Source: Actinobacteria bacterium HGW-Actinobacteria-7
GTDB taxonomy: Bacteria > Actinomycetota > Coriobacteriia > Anaerosomatales > PHET01
Length of the DNA stretch: 64,000 nt
Assembly: GCA_002841275.1 (NCBI GenBank)
Contig: PHET01000005.1
Coordinates: forward strand, 1 to 64,000
Direction: 5' to 3'
The notes beneath the pieces are model-generated. The model saw nothing but the letters and a program-made list of their open reading frames with translations, searched no databases and was not told the DNA's origin. The translations under genes and the position numbers were made by a program. This document shows, one piece after another, positions 34,832 through 41,904 of the stretch. Within the stretch, counting starts at the first letter, position 1. Every line of letters begins with the position of its first letter.

Positions 34832-35107
34832 CTAGCAGTCGCAGCTGGGCTCTCCACCGGTGATCCAGCCGTTGATGATGGCGGCAGCACACCCCACACC
34901 GGGCTTGAGCGTGATCGCACCCGGCGCGCAGTTGCGAGAACACGCTCCGCACTCCATACACGCGCCCTTGTCCGCGATCCGAGCACGACCCTCGACGAGC
35001 TCAAAGACCGCGTGAGGGCACACCATCGTGCACTGTCGGCACCCGTTGCACAGCTTCGCATCGAGTGCGAGCGTGACGACCTCTTCGATGTAGCGCAGTC
35101 CAGCCAT
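34832..35107 (-). CDS. hgcB: HgcB, ferredoxin of mercury methylation
   Basis: A 91-residue two-[4Fe-4S] ferredoxin. Cluster 1: C20-x2-C23-x2-C26-x3-CP. Cluster 2: CMECGACSRNC (50-60). Two features separate HgcB from ordinary ferredoxins and both are present: a lone cysteine in GVGCAAAI (C73) and a cysteine pair at the very C-terminus, here C89-D-C91. HgcB is thought to reduce the corrinoid of HgcA and hand over Hg(II). GGGAG precedes ATG 35107. It follows hgcA by nine bases. The usual tail is described as adjacent Cys-Cys; here one Asp separates them. Confidence 0.93.
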   Translation of the reverse strand: MAGLRYIEEVVTLALDAKLCNGCRQCTMVCPHAVFELVEGRARIADKGACMECGACSRNCAPGAITLKPGVGCAAAIINGWITGGEPSCDC

Positions 35108-35116
35108 ACCCGCTCC

Positions 35117-36217
35117 CTAGCCTCTCACGAGCGCGAAGATCGCAAGCGCCACGCCGGCCACCGCGCCAAGAGCCTGCAATGGAATCGCGCGACGCATCTC
35201 CCACTCGACACCCGAGGGCGACGTGTAGGTCGACGAGCCGGTGAAGTTCATGGCGAGGTAGCTCGTCGCCGCAACGCCAATGGCCAGCAGCCCCCAGCCC
35301 CACAGAGGGACCGACCCGACACCAAAGACGAAATAATACGCAGGCGTGATCACCAGAAGCCCCGCGACGGCCCCCTTGAGAGAGAACGCGCGGCCCGGCA
35401 ACCACGGCAAAAGCAGTGGGGCGACCGCGGCTCCGGCAACCGCCGCGAGCACCGCCACCAAGATGGTGGTCAGCAGGGGCGCCACAAGCGCCGGGGCGAG
35501 TTTCCACGTGGCGGCGAGAATCAGCAGCAGCACTGCAGCAACCACCAGCGTACGCCGCCGCCACAGCACCGACAGCTCCACACCCACGAGCTTCGCGCGC
35601 TCGCGCAGCGGGAATTCGACGCGGCGCATCTGCGAAGTCGCTTTCATGCCAGCGTCGAGGAAAGCAGGCAGGTCGTCCGCACGCACAGGCCCCCACACCA
35701 CCGAGAAGCCCGTAGCTGCACGCACCTCGTGCGCAGCCACCCCGGTGGCGCCGAGCTGCGGGACAACGAGTCTGGTGTGGCTCACAACCTGCTCGAGCCG
35801 CACGTCGCGCACACGGTCGACGATCTCGCTAGTCGAGAACGTCCCTTTGCCGGCAGCACACCAGACGTTGATTCCGTTGGTATCGAGCACCAGCAGCCAC
35901 AGATCGCGTCCATCAAGCTGCGAGCGGACGGTATCAAAACTCAGTTTGTAGTTGGCGGTGACAAGCACCTGCGACGAATCATCGGGACGTCCCACAGCGT
36001 AGAGTCCGGGCCGCACACGGAAGTCATTGCGGGCGATACCCATCCTCACCCGAACGGCGCCGCGCGCGTCCGCAGGACTGAGTTGCGTGGCGACTTGCGG
36101 GACAGGACCCGCGAACGTATCCACCTGACCCACGGTGTAGGGCGTGGGCCCGTAGTCGTATACGGCGGCGGGAACTCCACCGCAACACGGCTGGCCGGGA
36201 CCGCAACACTCACTCAT
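35117..36217 (-). CDS. hgcA: HgcA, corrinoid methyltransferase of mercury methylation
   Basis: A 366-residue protein with a cytosolic corrinoid-binding domain (about 1-225) and a membrane domain of about five helices (about 230-365). The diagnostic cap helix is intact: N117-VWCAAGK124, in which Cys120 is the lower ligand to cobalt and lets methyl be passed to Hg(II) as a carbanion. The N-terminus is Cys-rich (MSECCGPGQPCCGG), two CC pairs that resemble metal-binding tails and are not part of the core fold. The start overlaps the stop of the upstream arsR gene by eight bases, so the two are co-translated, and hgcB follows. Together they confer the ability to make methylmercury in known methylators. 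Confidence 0.94.
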   Translation of the reverse strand: MSECCGPGQPCCGGVPAAVYDYGPTPYTVGQVDTFAGPVPQVATQLSPADARGAVRVRMGIARNDFRVRPGLYAVGRPDDSSQVLVTANYKLSFDTVRSQLDGRDLWLLVLDTNGINVWCAAGKGTFSTSEIVDRVRDVRLEQVVSHTRLVVPQLGATGVAAHEVRAATGFSVVWGPVRADDLPAFLDAGMKATSQMRRVEFPLRERAKLVGVELSVLWRRRTLVVAAVLLLILAATWKLAPALVAPLLTTILVAVLAAVAGAAVAPLLLPWLPGRAFSLKGAVAGLLVITPAYYFVFGVGSVPLWGWGLLAIGVAATSYLAMNFTGSSTYTSPSGVEWEMRRAIPLQALGAVAGVALAIFALVRG

Positions 36218-36536
36218 CTGTGGCCTCGATTCGCGGCTCGCAACATACGGCTTCGCAGCACGCAGTTTCTCCCGGCTCCACTGTGGCGAGTGCTGTCAGC
36301 TCATCGGCCAGACCCATGAGTGCTTCTCGGCGAAGCGAGCAGTGAAGCCACGACCCCTTGCGCGTGGTCTCGACCAACCCGGCCTCGCGAAGCTTCTTGA
36401 GGTGATGCGATGCGAGCGCATTGGAGATTCCCAACGCGCTCGACACATCGCACACGCACTGCTCGCCACGTGCGAGCAGTGCGACTATTGCGAACCTTTT
36501 GTCATCGGAGAGCGCCTCGAGCGCACGAGTATTCAT
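36210..36536 (-). CDS. ArsR/SmtB-family metal-sensing repressor of hgcAB
   Basis: A 108-residue winged-helix repressor. It carries the ArsR metalloid-binding motif as GEQCVCDV (Cys27, Cys29) on the DNA-recognition side and a C-terminal double pair ETACCEAVCC, giving up to six thiols for soft-metal binding. Recognition helix: ISNALASHHLKKLREAGLV. It is the first gene of the arsR-hgcA-hgcB operon and overlaps hgcA. Its ATG lies six bases after a TAGACT -10 box and has no ribosome-binding site, so the message is probably leaderless. The nested palindromes over the promoter (36548-36586) suggest autorepression relieved by a metal such as Hg(II), As(III) or Cd(II). Confidence 0.92.
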   Translation of the reverse strand: MNTRALEALSDDKRFAIVALLARGEQCVCDVSSALGISNALASHHLKKLREAGLVETTRKGSWLHCSLRREALMGLADELTALATVEPGETACCEAVCCEPRIEATDE

Positions 36537-36542
36537 GTGAGC

Positions 36543-36586
36543 AGTCTAATCAAATGAACGTTTGACTGTCAAACACCCATTTGATT
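36543..36586 (-). promoter_or_regulatory. Promoter and nested palindromic operator of arsR-hgcAB
   Basis: On the minus strand, TTGACA (36567-36572) and TAGACT (36543-36548) are spaced by 18 bases, and the arsR ATG starts six bases after the -10. Two nested perfect palindromes cover this: an outer AATCAAAT/ATTTGATT pair (36548-36555 and 36579-36586) and an inner GTTTGAC-T-GTCAAAC (36560-36574) that contains the -35. A bound ArsR dimer would block RNA polymerase directly. Confidence 0.78.
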
Positions 36587-36647
36587 GGCCAGAAGGTCAC
36601 GGCTGAGGTGGCTGAGGTGCCGCACGCCTGACCGCGGCACCGCTCTC

Positions 36648-36938
36648 CTAGCCTCCAAGCGTTCGGACGATCTCCGCATACTGCTCGGAAGTAATCTCGC
36701 CGCTTGCCAACCTGCGCTTGGCAATAGCTACCGCCTCGTCATGGCCGACGGCCCCCAACGGCGGGGGCGTCGCGTGGTGCGCCATGCCGTGATGACCGGA
36801 CGAAGCTCGCACGGCCCATATCACCAACAGAACAAGGGCTGCAACGAAAAGGGCTCCCAAGACCAGCATCAGAATGCCGCCGAACCCGCCGCCCATCATG
36901 TCTCCGTACCCGTAGCCGTAACCTCGGCCGTATCCCAT
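36648..36938 (-). CDS. Small membrane protein with SHOCT domain
   Basis: A 96-residue protein: Gly/Tyr-rich N-terminus (GYGRGYGYGYGDMMGGGFGG), one membrane helix (about 20-45), a short His-rich loop (SSGHHGMAHH) and a C-terminal SHOCT helix pair (AKRRLASGEITSEQYAEIVRTL). SHOCT domains are short oligomerisation modules found at the ends of many membrane proteins. ATG 36938 follows GGGAG. Its His-rich loop next to a metal operon is suggestive but not evidence of metal binding. Convergent with nothing; about 110 bases downstream of the arsR promoter on the same strand. Confidence 0.8.
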   Translation of the reverse strand: MGYGRGYGYGYGDMMGGGFGGILMLVLGALFVAALVLLVIWAVRASSGHHGMAHHATPPPLGAVGHDEAVAIAKRRLASGEITSEQYAEIVRTLGG

Positions 36939-37069
36939 TGAACTCAACTCCCTCAATCAGAGTCGAACTTCTGCTCACAGGAGCTGACCGAACTCACGCA
37001 GAAGCCAGCGGCTGCCGAATTCTTATATACCCGGTAAGGATTCATTCGAACCACAAGCGCGACGATGGC

Positions 37070-37480
37070 CTACTTTGGCGAGTCGCTCTCGAGCGCCGCG
37101 CGGATCTGTGGCAGGTGCTCCTCTTCCATGCGCCTGAGGCGCTCAAGAATCTCCTCGGCGAGCTGCTCGCCCTTCACATTGGTGTCGTAGTCGGCTTGCG
37201 CCTGGAATCGGTCCCGCTCGGACTGGCGGTTCTGGCTCATCATCAGGATGGGGCCGGCGTACGCGGCCTGCACCGAGAACATGAGGTTCAGCAGGATGAA
37301 CGGGTACGGATCCCAATGACGTGCCCAGGCGATCAGGTTGAGGACTATCCACGCGGTCACTAGCGCCGTCTGGATGATGATGAAGGTCCACGAACCCAAC
37401 ACCCGGGCAGTGCTGTCGGCCACTCGCTGCCCCGCTGTCAGATGCTCACGGTGCTGCTTGTGCCAGTTCATCTTGGCCAT
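37070..37480 (-). CDS. DUF1003 membrane protein
   Basis: A 136-residue protein of the DUF1003 family: the signature TARVLGSWTFIIIQTALVTAWIVLN and the segment WDPYPFILLNLMFSVQAAYAGPILMMSQNRQ span two membrane helices, followed by a charged helical tail. Function unknown. ATG 37480 is set by GAGGAG eight bases upstream. It lies 46 bases upstream of the CDF transporter stop region on the same strand, and may form a transcript with it. Confidence 0.9.
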   Translation of the reverse strand: MAKMNWHKQHREHLTAGQRVADSTARVLGSWTFIIIQTALVTAWIVLNLIAWARHWDPYPFILLNLMFSVQAAYAGPILMMSQNRQSERDRFQAQADYDTNVKGEQLAEEILERLRRMEEEHLPQIRAALESDSPK

Positions 37481-37526
37481 GGTCGGTCTCCTCACAGGAG
37501 ATGGAACGGTAGCCCGCGTCCGGAAT

Positions 37527-38492
37527 CTATGATGCGTGACCTGCCCCAACGCCAACTTGGTCGCCATCACTGACAAGTGATGCAAGCGAGGACGCCTCCA
37601 GGTAGACACCACTCACGTCCGGGTCGAGTGCTTTGAGCCGGTCTTCAATGCGCTGGCTCGCCTCGGCGACCTTCTCGGCCCGCATCCGGGGATGGAAGGC
37701 GACATCGATGTTGACCAACAGCGCGGTGGGCCCGAAATACGCGGTGCGGATGAGGCCGACCTTCTCGACGGCCGGGTCGGACTCGACGACTTCGCGCATA
37801 CGCGCCAAGACATCGGGCTCGACACCCTCACCGATCAGCAGCCCCTTGGACTCGCGTGCCAGCAGGAATGCCACGCCCATCAGCAGCAGACCGATGATCA
37901 CCGAGGCGCCGCCGTCGAAGTAGGGGTTCTGCAGCTGGTGACCCAAGAACACGCCCAAGAACGCAACCACGAGGCCCACCATTGCCGCCGAGTCCTCAAA
38001 GACGACCGTGAACAGGCTGGGGTCCTTGGCCACGCGAATGAACTCGAATACGCCGCGCGTGCCCTTGGCCCGCCACAGCTGGCGCATAGCTACCGAGAAC
38101 GACCATCCCTCGACGAGCACCGAGATGGCCAGCACCACGTAGCTCGCCGTCGCGTCCTCGATCGTCGAGGGGTGGATCAAGTGAACGATGCCTTCGTAGA
38201 CCGACATGCCGCCACCGATGCCGAAGATCGAGATCGCCACGATGAGCGTCCAGAAGTAGATTTCCTTGCCGTGCCCAAACGGGTGCGCGTCATCCGCCGG
38301 AGCGGTGCTCTTGCGCATACCCAGAAGCACGAGCCCGCCGTTGCCGGTGTCCACCAGCGAGTGGATTCCCTCGGCGATCATCGCCGAGCTGCCCGTCATC
38401 GACGCTGCGATGAACTTGATGACCGCGATGGCCAGATTCCCGATAACCGCCGCGACCACCGCGACCTTCGACTCCCCCGCACCTGCTGACAC
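37527..38492 (-). CDS. Cation diffusion facilitator (CDF) transporter
   Basis: A 321-residue protein with six membrane helices and a C-terminal metallochaperone-like domain. Transport-site residues are visible: HSLVDTGN (His and Asp of helix 2) and EDSAAMVG (Asp of helix 5). CDF proteins expel Zn2+, Mn2+, Fe2+ or related metals against protons. The EDSAAMVG form occurs in a CDF subgroup of uncertain specificity. The gene is separated by 46 bases from the DUF1003 gene and is divergent from tspO. Confidence 0.88.
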   Translation of the reverse strand: MSAGAGESKVAVVAAVIGNLAIAVIKFIAASMTGSSAMIAEGIHSLVDTGNGGLVLLGMRKSTAPADDAHPFGHGKEIYFWTLIVAISIFGIGGGMSVYEGIVHLIHPSTIEDATASYVVLAISVLVEGWSFSVAMRQLWRAKGTRGVFEFIRVAKDPSLFTVVFEDSAAMVGLVVAFLGVFLGHQLQNPYFDGGASVIIGLLLMGVAFLLARESKGLLIGEGVEPDVLARMREVVESDPAVEKVGLIRTAYFGPTALLVNIDVAFHPRMRAEKVAEASQRIEDRLKALDPDVSGVYLEASSLASLVSDGDQVGVGAGHAS

Positions 38493-38659
38493 TGGAAACC
38501 CCCTTCGATGTGTGACTCAACGAAAGACAGTATGGCGCATCTGTGGCGGGGAGAAAGGGCTGCTCCGTCTGTTGCATGCGCGTGAGCGGTACAGACTACT
38601 CAGCGCCGAGAAACGCCGCGGCGCGCCTTTGGCAGATGCCCGCCGACAGGAGTGCCCCC

Positions 38660-39046
38660 GTGAACTGGTACAACAGCCTTTCGAAACCGTCGTGGACGCC
38701 TCCCGGCAGCGTGATCGGCATCATCTGGACGGTCATCTATCCCATCATCTTCGCGACGTACGGCTGGGTGCTCTACAAGGTCTTCCGCGGCGAGATTCCG
38801 TGGGCCGTGGCGGTGCCGGTAATCATCAACCTCGCGTCGAACTTCGCCTTCACACCCATCCAGTTCGGGCTTCAGAACCTGCCGCTCGCCACTGCCGACA
38901 TCCTAGTGGTGCTCGTAACCATCGTGTGGTCGATGATCGTGATCTGGCCGCACTCGCGGGTGGCGGCGCTCGCACTGACACCGTATCTGGCGTGGGTGGC
39001 AACCGCGACAACGTTGCAGCTCAGCATCACGTGGATGAACCGGTAG
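38660..39046 (+). CDS. tspO: TspO/MBR family protein
   Basis: A 128-residue five-helix membrane protein with the family start VNWYNSLSKPSWTPPGSVIGIIWTVIYPIIF split over the first loop and helix, and conserved WPHSRVAALALTPYLAWV late in the chain. TspO proteins bind porphyrins and affect tetrapyrrole and stress responses. GTG 38660 is chosen because AGGAG stands seven bases upstream and the protein then has the normal length; an ATG at 38636 lacks a site. Convergent with the HTH-ATPase-DUF4325 gene. Confidence 0.85.
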   Translation: MNWYNSLSKPSWTPPGSVIGIIWTVIYPIIFATYGWVLYKVFRGEIPWAVAVPVIINLASNFAFTPIQFGLQNLPLATADILVVLVTIVWSMIVIWPHSRVAALALTPYLAWVATATTLQLSITWMNR

Positions 39047-39057
39047 GAGCTGAGCTG

Positions 39058-40089
39058 CTACCGCGTGCCGAACTCTGCCGAACGCCGCAGCATGAACTCC
39101 ACCGGCTCGACCATCCGGACGGGAACCAAGCGCGTATCAGGGTGTGTCTTCTGCCAAACACGGAACACCTCGTCGACAAACCCCTGCCCCACTCGGGTGA
39201 CCCCAGCGAAGTCGAGCTCAACCTCCTCGAACTTCTCGAGCCCCGCCATCAGGCGCTTGGCCTCACTGCGCGACACGAAGTCCGTCCCGATCTCAGCGAG
39301 CTTCACCGAGGGCCGGGTCTTCGAGAATCGGAAGTCCTCGTCCACGAACTCGGCAAAGACATCCTCAACCAGACGAGCACCCGCGCGGGGCACCACGAAT
39401 GTGGCCTTGGTGCCCACGAGAGTGTCCGATTCGCCAACGGCCTGATCGCCTCGGCGATTATCGACGACCCAGGTCAGGCCGTTGGCCTCCAGGGAGAACA
39501 CGGCGACCGCTCGGCTGGAGAAGAAGATGCCTTCGCCCGTGTGATGATCCGGGTCGGTGGTCCGCTTGCCCTTGGTGAGTTCGAGGATCGCCGCTTGGTC
39601 ATCCGGCAGGTCCAGGTGCGCCCGCAGATGTTCGAAGATTCCCACGCCATCGTCGGCAATCGTCGCCACCACGTCCTCGCCTCGCGCCCTTACCTCGACG
39701 GATGCTGAAACGCCTCCGGAGTGATCGATCGCGTTGTTCAGCATCTCGGTGAAGACGTAGTAGAAGACTCCGTACGCCGGCTTGTCTGGGACGAGTCCCG
39801 TGGCGTCCGAGACTCGCCTCCACACGACGTGTTCCTCGAGTCCCGCGAGCGAGACGCGTTCGCGGAACAGCTCGCGTCCGATCTCAGCTGCGGGGGGAAG
39901 AGCGACCGTGCGCCTCTCCCACTCCACGAAAACATCGGTCATGTCGAACACCCGGTGCCCGCCCGACGTACGGCTACTTGGAATCTCCCCCGCGTCAGCC
40001 AACCATCGCACCCAGGATTCCGAGACGCCAAGCGCCTGTGCGACGGCTCCGATCCGGACCAGCTTGCTCGATGTGGAATCTACACTCAT
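39058..40089 (-). CDS. Three-domain switch protein: excisionase-like HTH, HATPase_c, DUF4325 STAS-like
   Basis: A 343-residue soluble protein combining three modules. Residues about 10-60: a MerR/excisionase-type winged helix (GAVAQALGVSESWVRWLADAGEIPSSR). Residues about 95-240: a GHKL ATPase with N-box EMLNNAIDHSGG, DDGVGIF and GEGIFFSSRA. Residues about 255-343: DUF4325, a STAS-like domain (VELDFAGVTRVGQGFVDEVF). ATPase plus STAS recalls the SpoIIAB/SpoIIAA switch, here in one chain with its own DNA-binding head. Three near-identical palindromes lie over the promoter, one across the start codon, so it very likely binds its own promoter. The ATG has no ribosome-binding site and begins six bases after TAGAAT, consistent with a leaderless transcript. 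Target beyond itself unknown. Confidence 0.82.
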   Translation of the reverse strand: MSVDSTSSKLVRIGAVAQALGVSESWVRWLADAGEIPSSRTSGGHRVFDMTDVFVEWERRTVALPPAAEIGRELFRERVSLAGLEEHVVWRRVSDATGLVPDKPAYGVFYYVFTEMLNNAIDHSGGVSASVEVRARGEDVVATIADDGVGIFEHLRAHLDLPDDQAAILELTKGKRTTDPDHHTGEGIFFSSRAVAVFSLEANGLTWVVDNRRGDQAVGESDTLVGTKATFVVPRAGARLVEDVFAEFVDEDFRFSKTRPSVKLAEIGTDFVSRSEAKRLMAGLEKFEEVELDFAGVTRVGQGFVDEVFRVWQKTHPDTRLVPVRMVEPVEFMLRRSAEFGTR

Positions 40090-40171
40090 GTGTAGATTCT
40101 AGTCGATGCCGACGGGGAAATCTACAGCACTGTAGTTTCTTGGCGTTGGAAATCTACATGACTGTAGATTT
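40076..40171 (-). promoter_or_regulatory. Triple palindromic operator of the HTH-ATPase-DUF4325 gene
   Basis: Three perfect inverted repeats share a TCTACA/TGTAGA core. Site 1 (40076-40099): ten-base arms around TCAT, spanning the ATG. Site 2 (40122-40135): CTACAG-CA-CTGTAG. Site 3 (40150-40171): nine-base arms AAATCTACA/TGTAGATTT around TGAC. The minus-strand -10 TAGAAT is at 40096-40101, inside the edge of site 1, and the -35 region falls on site 2. The centres are 41 and 32 bases apart. This is a strong autoregulatory array. Confidence 0.85.
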
Positions 40172-40246
40172 CTCCTCCAGATGGAATTCTGGTCTGCGAG
40201 ATTCGCTGCGAAGCACACAGCCCTACGAAAGTGCGGCGCCGCCCGC

Positions 40247-40651
40247 TCACGCGCCGATCATCTGCGCCCGAGGGTGGGCACCGTGAGCCCGCCGATCTGC
40301 AGAGAAGAACTCCGTGTCAAGCAGGTCGGCGAGCGCCGGGGCGAACGCATCGTAGAGGGAGCAGCCGTACCGCTCGCGAACCGCGACGGCGGCTTCGACT
40401 ACCTCTTCGCCCAGGGGTACGACGACCAGGTCGACCCTCTCCAGATCGCGCCACACTCGCATCACGTCATCGAAGCGCCCGTCACGCGAAGCAGCCTGCA
40501 GAACCTCGTACCAGAACAGCGTGTCGACCGTGAGCACCAACCGACCCGCGATGTGCTCTGTGATCAGCTCACGGGCCCGCTTCGATCCCGACTCGTCGCG
40601 GAACCACTTCACGCCAACAGATGCATCGATCACGAACGCCGGAACGATCAC
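40247..40651 (-). CDS. PIN-domain toxin (VapC-like)
   Basis: A 134-residue PIN-domain RNase with catalytic acids in FVIDASVGVKWF (Asp), an internal Glu, LYDAFAPALA (Asp) and FFSADRRAH (Asp). It resembles VapC toxins that cleave tRNA or rRNA. Its ATG overlaps the antitoxin stop (ATGA at 40648-40651). Intact active site, so it should be functional. Confidence 0.9.
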   Translation of the reverse strand: MIVPAFVIDASVGVKWFRDESGSKRARELITEHIAGRLVLTVDTLFWYEVLQAASRDGRFDDVMRVWRDLERVDLVVVPLGEEVVEAAVAVRERYGCSLYDAFAPALADLLDTEFFSADRRAHGAHPRAQMIGA

Positions 40652-40947
40652 TTGCCCACCCCGCGCCCATCCGCCCGCAGCGCGCGCAGCTTCTCGAGAC
40701 TCGACGGCTCCAGGGCAGTTGCTGGGTCTGCGTGATACTCCGCAGCAAATGCCTTCATGTCTTCCAGTGCGAGCAGCGCCTGCTCGCGATAGCGCTCCTC
40801 GCCCTCACGCGTGCGCTTGCGCACTACGTAGTCGGCGACAGCCTCTTCGACCAGAGAGCTGCGGCTCACGCGCTTGAGACTGGCGACCTCATCCAGCTCG
40901 TCGAGGAGCCACTCGGACAGAGCAACGGCGACCTTCTTCTTGGGCAT
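40648..40947 (-). CDS. Ribbon-helix-helix antitoxin paired with PIN toxin
   Basis: A 99-residue protein: RHH DNA-binding segment KVAVALSEWLLDELDEVASLKRVSRSSLVEEAVADYV (residues about 5-45), then a charged helical tail (REQALLALEDMKAFAAEYHAD) that should wrap the toxin. AAGGAGG stands seven bases before ATG 40947. A direct repeat upstream (40969-40990) is the likely operator. Confidence 0.85.
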   Translation of the reverse strand: MPKKKVAVALSEWLLDELDEVASLKRVSRSSLVEEAVADYVVRKRTREGEERYREQALLALEDMKAFAAEYHADPATALEPSSLEKLRALRADGRGVGK

Positions 40948-40968
40948 AGCAGACCTCCTTAGCGCGTA

Positions 40969-40990
40969 GTTCATACCGTTTGTTCATACC
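40969..40990. repeat. Direct repeat, candidate operator of the first PIN/RHH module
   Basis: GTTCATACC occurs at 40969-40977 and again at 40982-40990, thirteen bases apart, just upstream of the antitoxin ribosome-binding site. Ribbon-helix-helix antitoxins often bind tandem repeats of this size. Binding is inferred. Confidence 0.55.
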
Positions 40991-41069
40991 ACACGCAACG
41001 GCGGAGAAACAACCGTGCTCCGTCGATGCGGTGAGCGGAGCCGACGATCGCGTTTGCCTGCCGAGACAC

Positions 41070-41519
41070 CTAGCCCAGCGCGCTCACATCGAAGTCCTGG
41101 GCGAATGGATTCGCGAAGCGCACGCCCTCGATCTCAGCCGCCCCCGGCAGGTCCTCGGAGAGTACCAATGCCACGTGGTTCAGCCTGGCGGTCGCCCACA
41201 CCTGCGCATCGTAGAACGCGAGCCTGTAGCGGACGACGCCCCTAAGGGCTTCGAGCGTAACCGCCAAACCGCAGTCGAGAACCTCAAACACCTCGGCGAA
41301 GCGCTGGACATGTGATGCCGCAACCGATGCGTCCATCGAAGTGGGGAACTTCCGCGTGGCCGTCACGAAGAACTCGCCCAGCACCTGTGAACTCACCGCC
41401 GCCGATCCCCGACGCTGCAACGCGACGAGTACTTCGAGCGCACGAGTCTGCTTGACCCGCTCGTCGGCATCGAATGCGTAGACGAGCACGTTGGTGTCGA
41501 GCAGTATCTCAGCGCTCAT
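41070..41519 (-). CDS. PIN-domain toxin, second copy
   Basis: A 149-residue PIN protein starting MSAEILLDTNVLVYAFDADERVKQ (first catalytic Asp in LLDTNVLVYAFD), with LGEFFVTA (Glu), FYDAQVWATA (Asp) and LSEDLPG (Asp). All four acids are present. Its start lies inside the last codons of the antitoxin (overlap 41509-41519). ATG 41519 is chosen because the PIN fold begins there. Confidence 0.9.
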   Translation of the reverse strand: MSAEILLDTNVLVYAFDADERVKQTRALEVLVALQRRGSAAVSSQVLGEFFVTATRKFPTSMDASVAASHVQRFAEVFEVLDCGLAVTLEALRGVVRYRLAFYDAQVWATARLNHVALVLSEDLPGAAEIEGVRFANPFAQDFDVSALG

Positions 41520-41766
41520 GAAGTTCCTCGCGACCGAACCGCCGACCACCACTGCCCACGCCGGCCGCACGCGCCTCATCGACGCCGGACAGCAACTCAT
41601 CCCACGCACGCTCCCGCCGCGATCGAGGCGCAGCGCCGCTGAGCAGCGCGTCGATTGCCTCGCGCACCAACTCGGACTGCGACACGCCCAGCGTGGCCGC
41701 ACGCTGTGAGAGCGCACACTCCTGGTGGGCCTCGATGACTATCTGCTTGCGTACCATGCGGGCCAT
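41509..41766 (-). CDS. Ribbon-helix-helix antitoxin of the second PIN module
   Basis: An 85-residue protein with RHH segment VRKQIVIEAHQECALSQRAATLGVSQSELVREAIDALL and a basic C-terminal tail (SGGRRFGREELHER). It is coupled to the PIN toxin by an 11-base overlap. A perfect TATAAT box and an inverted repeat lie upstream (41811-41829), as expected for an autoregulated antitoxin. Confidence 0.85.
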   Translation of the reverse strand: MARMVRKQIVIEAHQECALSQRAATLGVSQSELVREAIDALLSGAAPRSRRERAWDELLSGVDEARAAGVGSGGRRFGREELHER

Positions 41767-41810
41767 GGTGGACCAACCTGCCTAACGAGTGCCGTAGCTG
41801 GTTCATGCAA

Positions 41811-41829
41811 TGTGTTACACATCATTATA
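41811..41829 (-). promoter_or_regulatory. Promoter and inverted repeat of the second PIN module
   Basis: TATAAT on the minus strand (41824-41829) is followed downstream by TGTGT-T-ACACA (41811-41821), a perfect palindrome over the expected start of transcription. No good -35 is seen at 17 bases. Antitoxin binding here would block transcription. Confidence 0.65.
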
Positions 41830-41904
41830 CACACCACACGCGGAGGCCATGATCCGCTCGCCTCGTGACGCCACGGTCGCAACGTCGGCAGTGGCATCTG
41901 TCAC

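Noticed and set aside
37020-37065. GGTTCGAAT-like T-loop on the minus strand, possible tRNA
   Set aside because: Flanking bases do not form a T-stem and no acceptor or anticodon arm is found.
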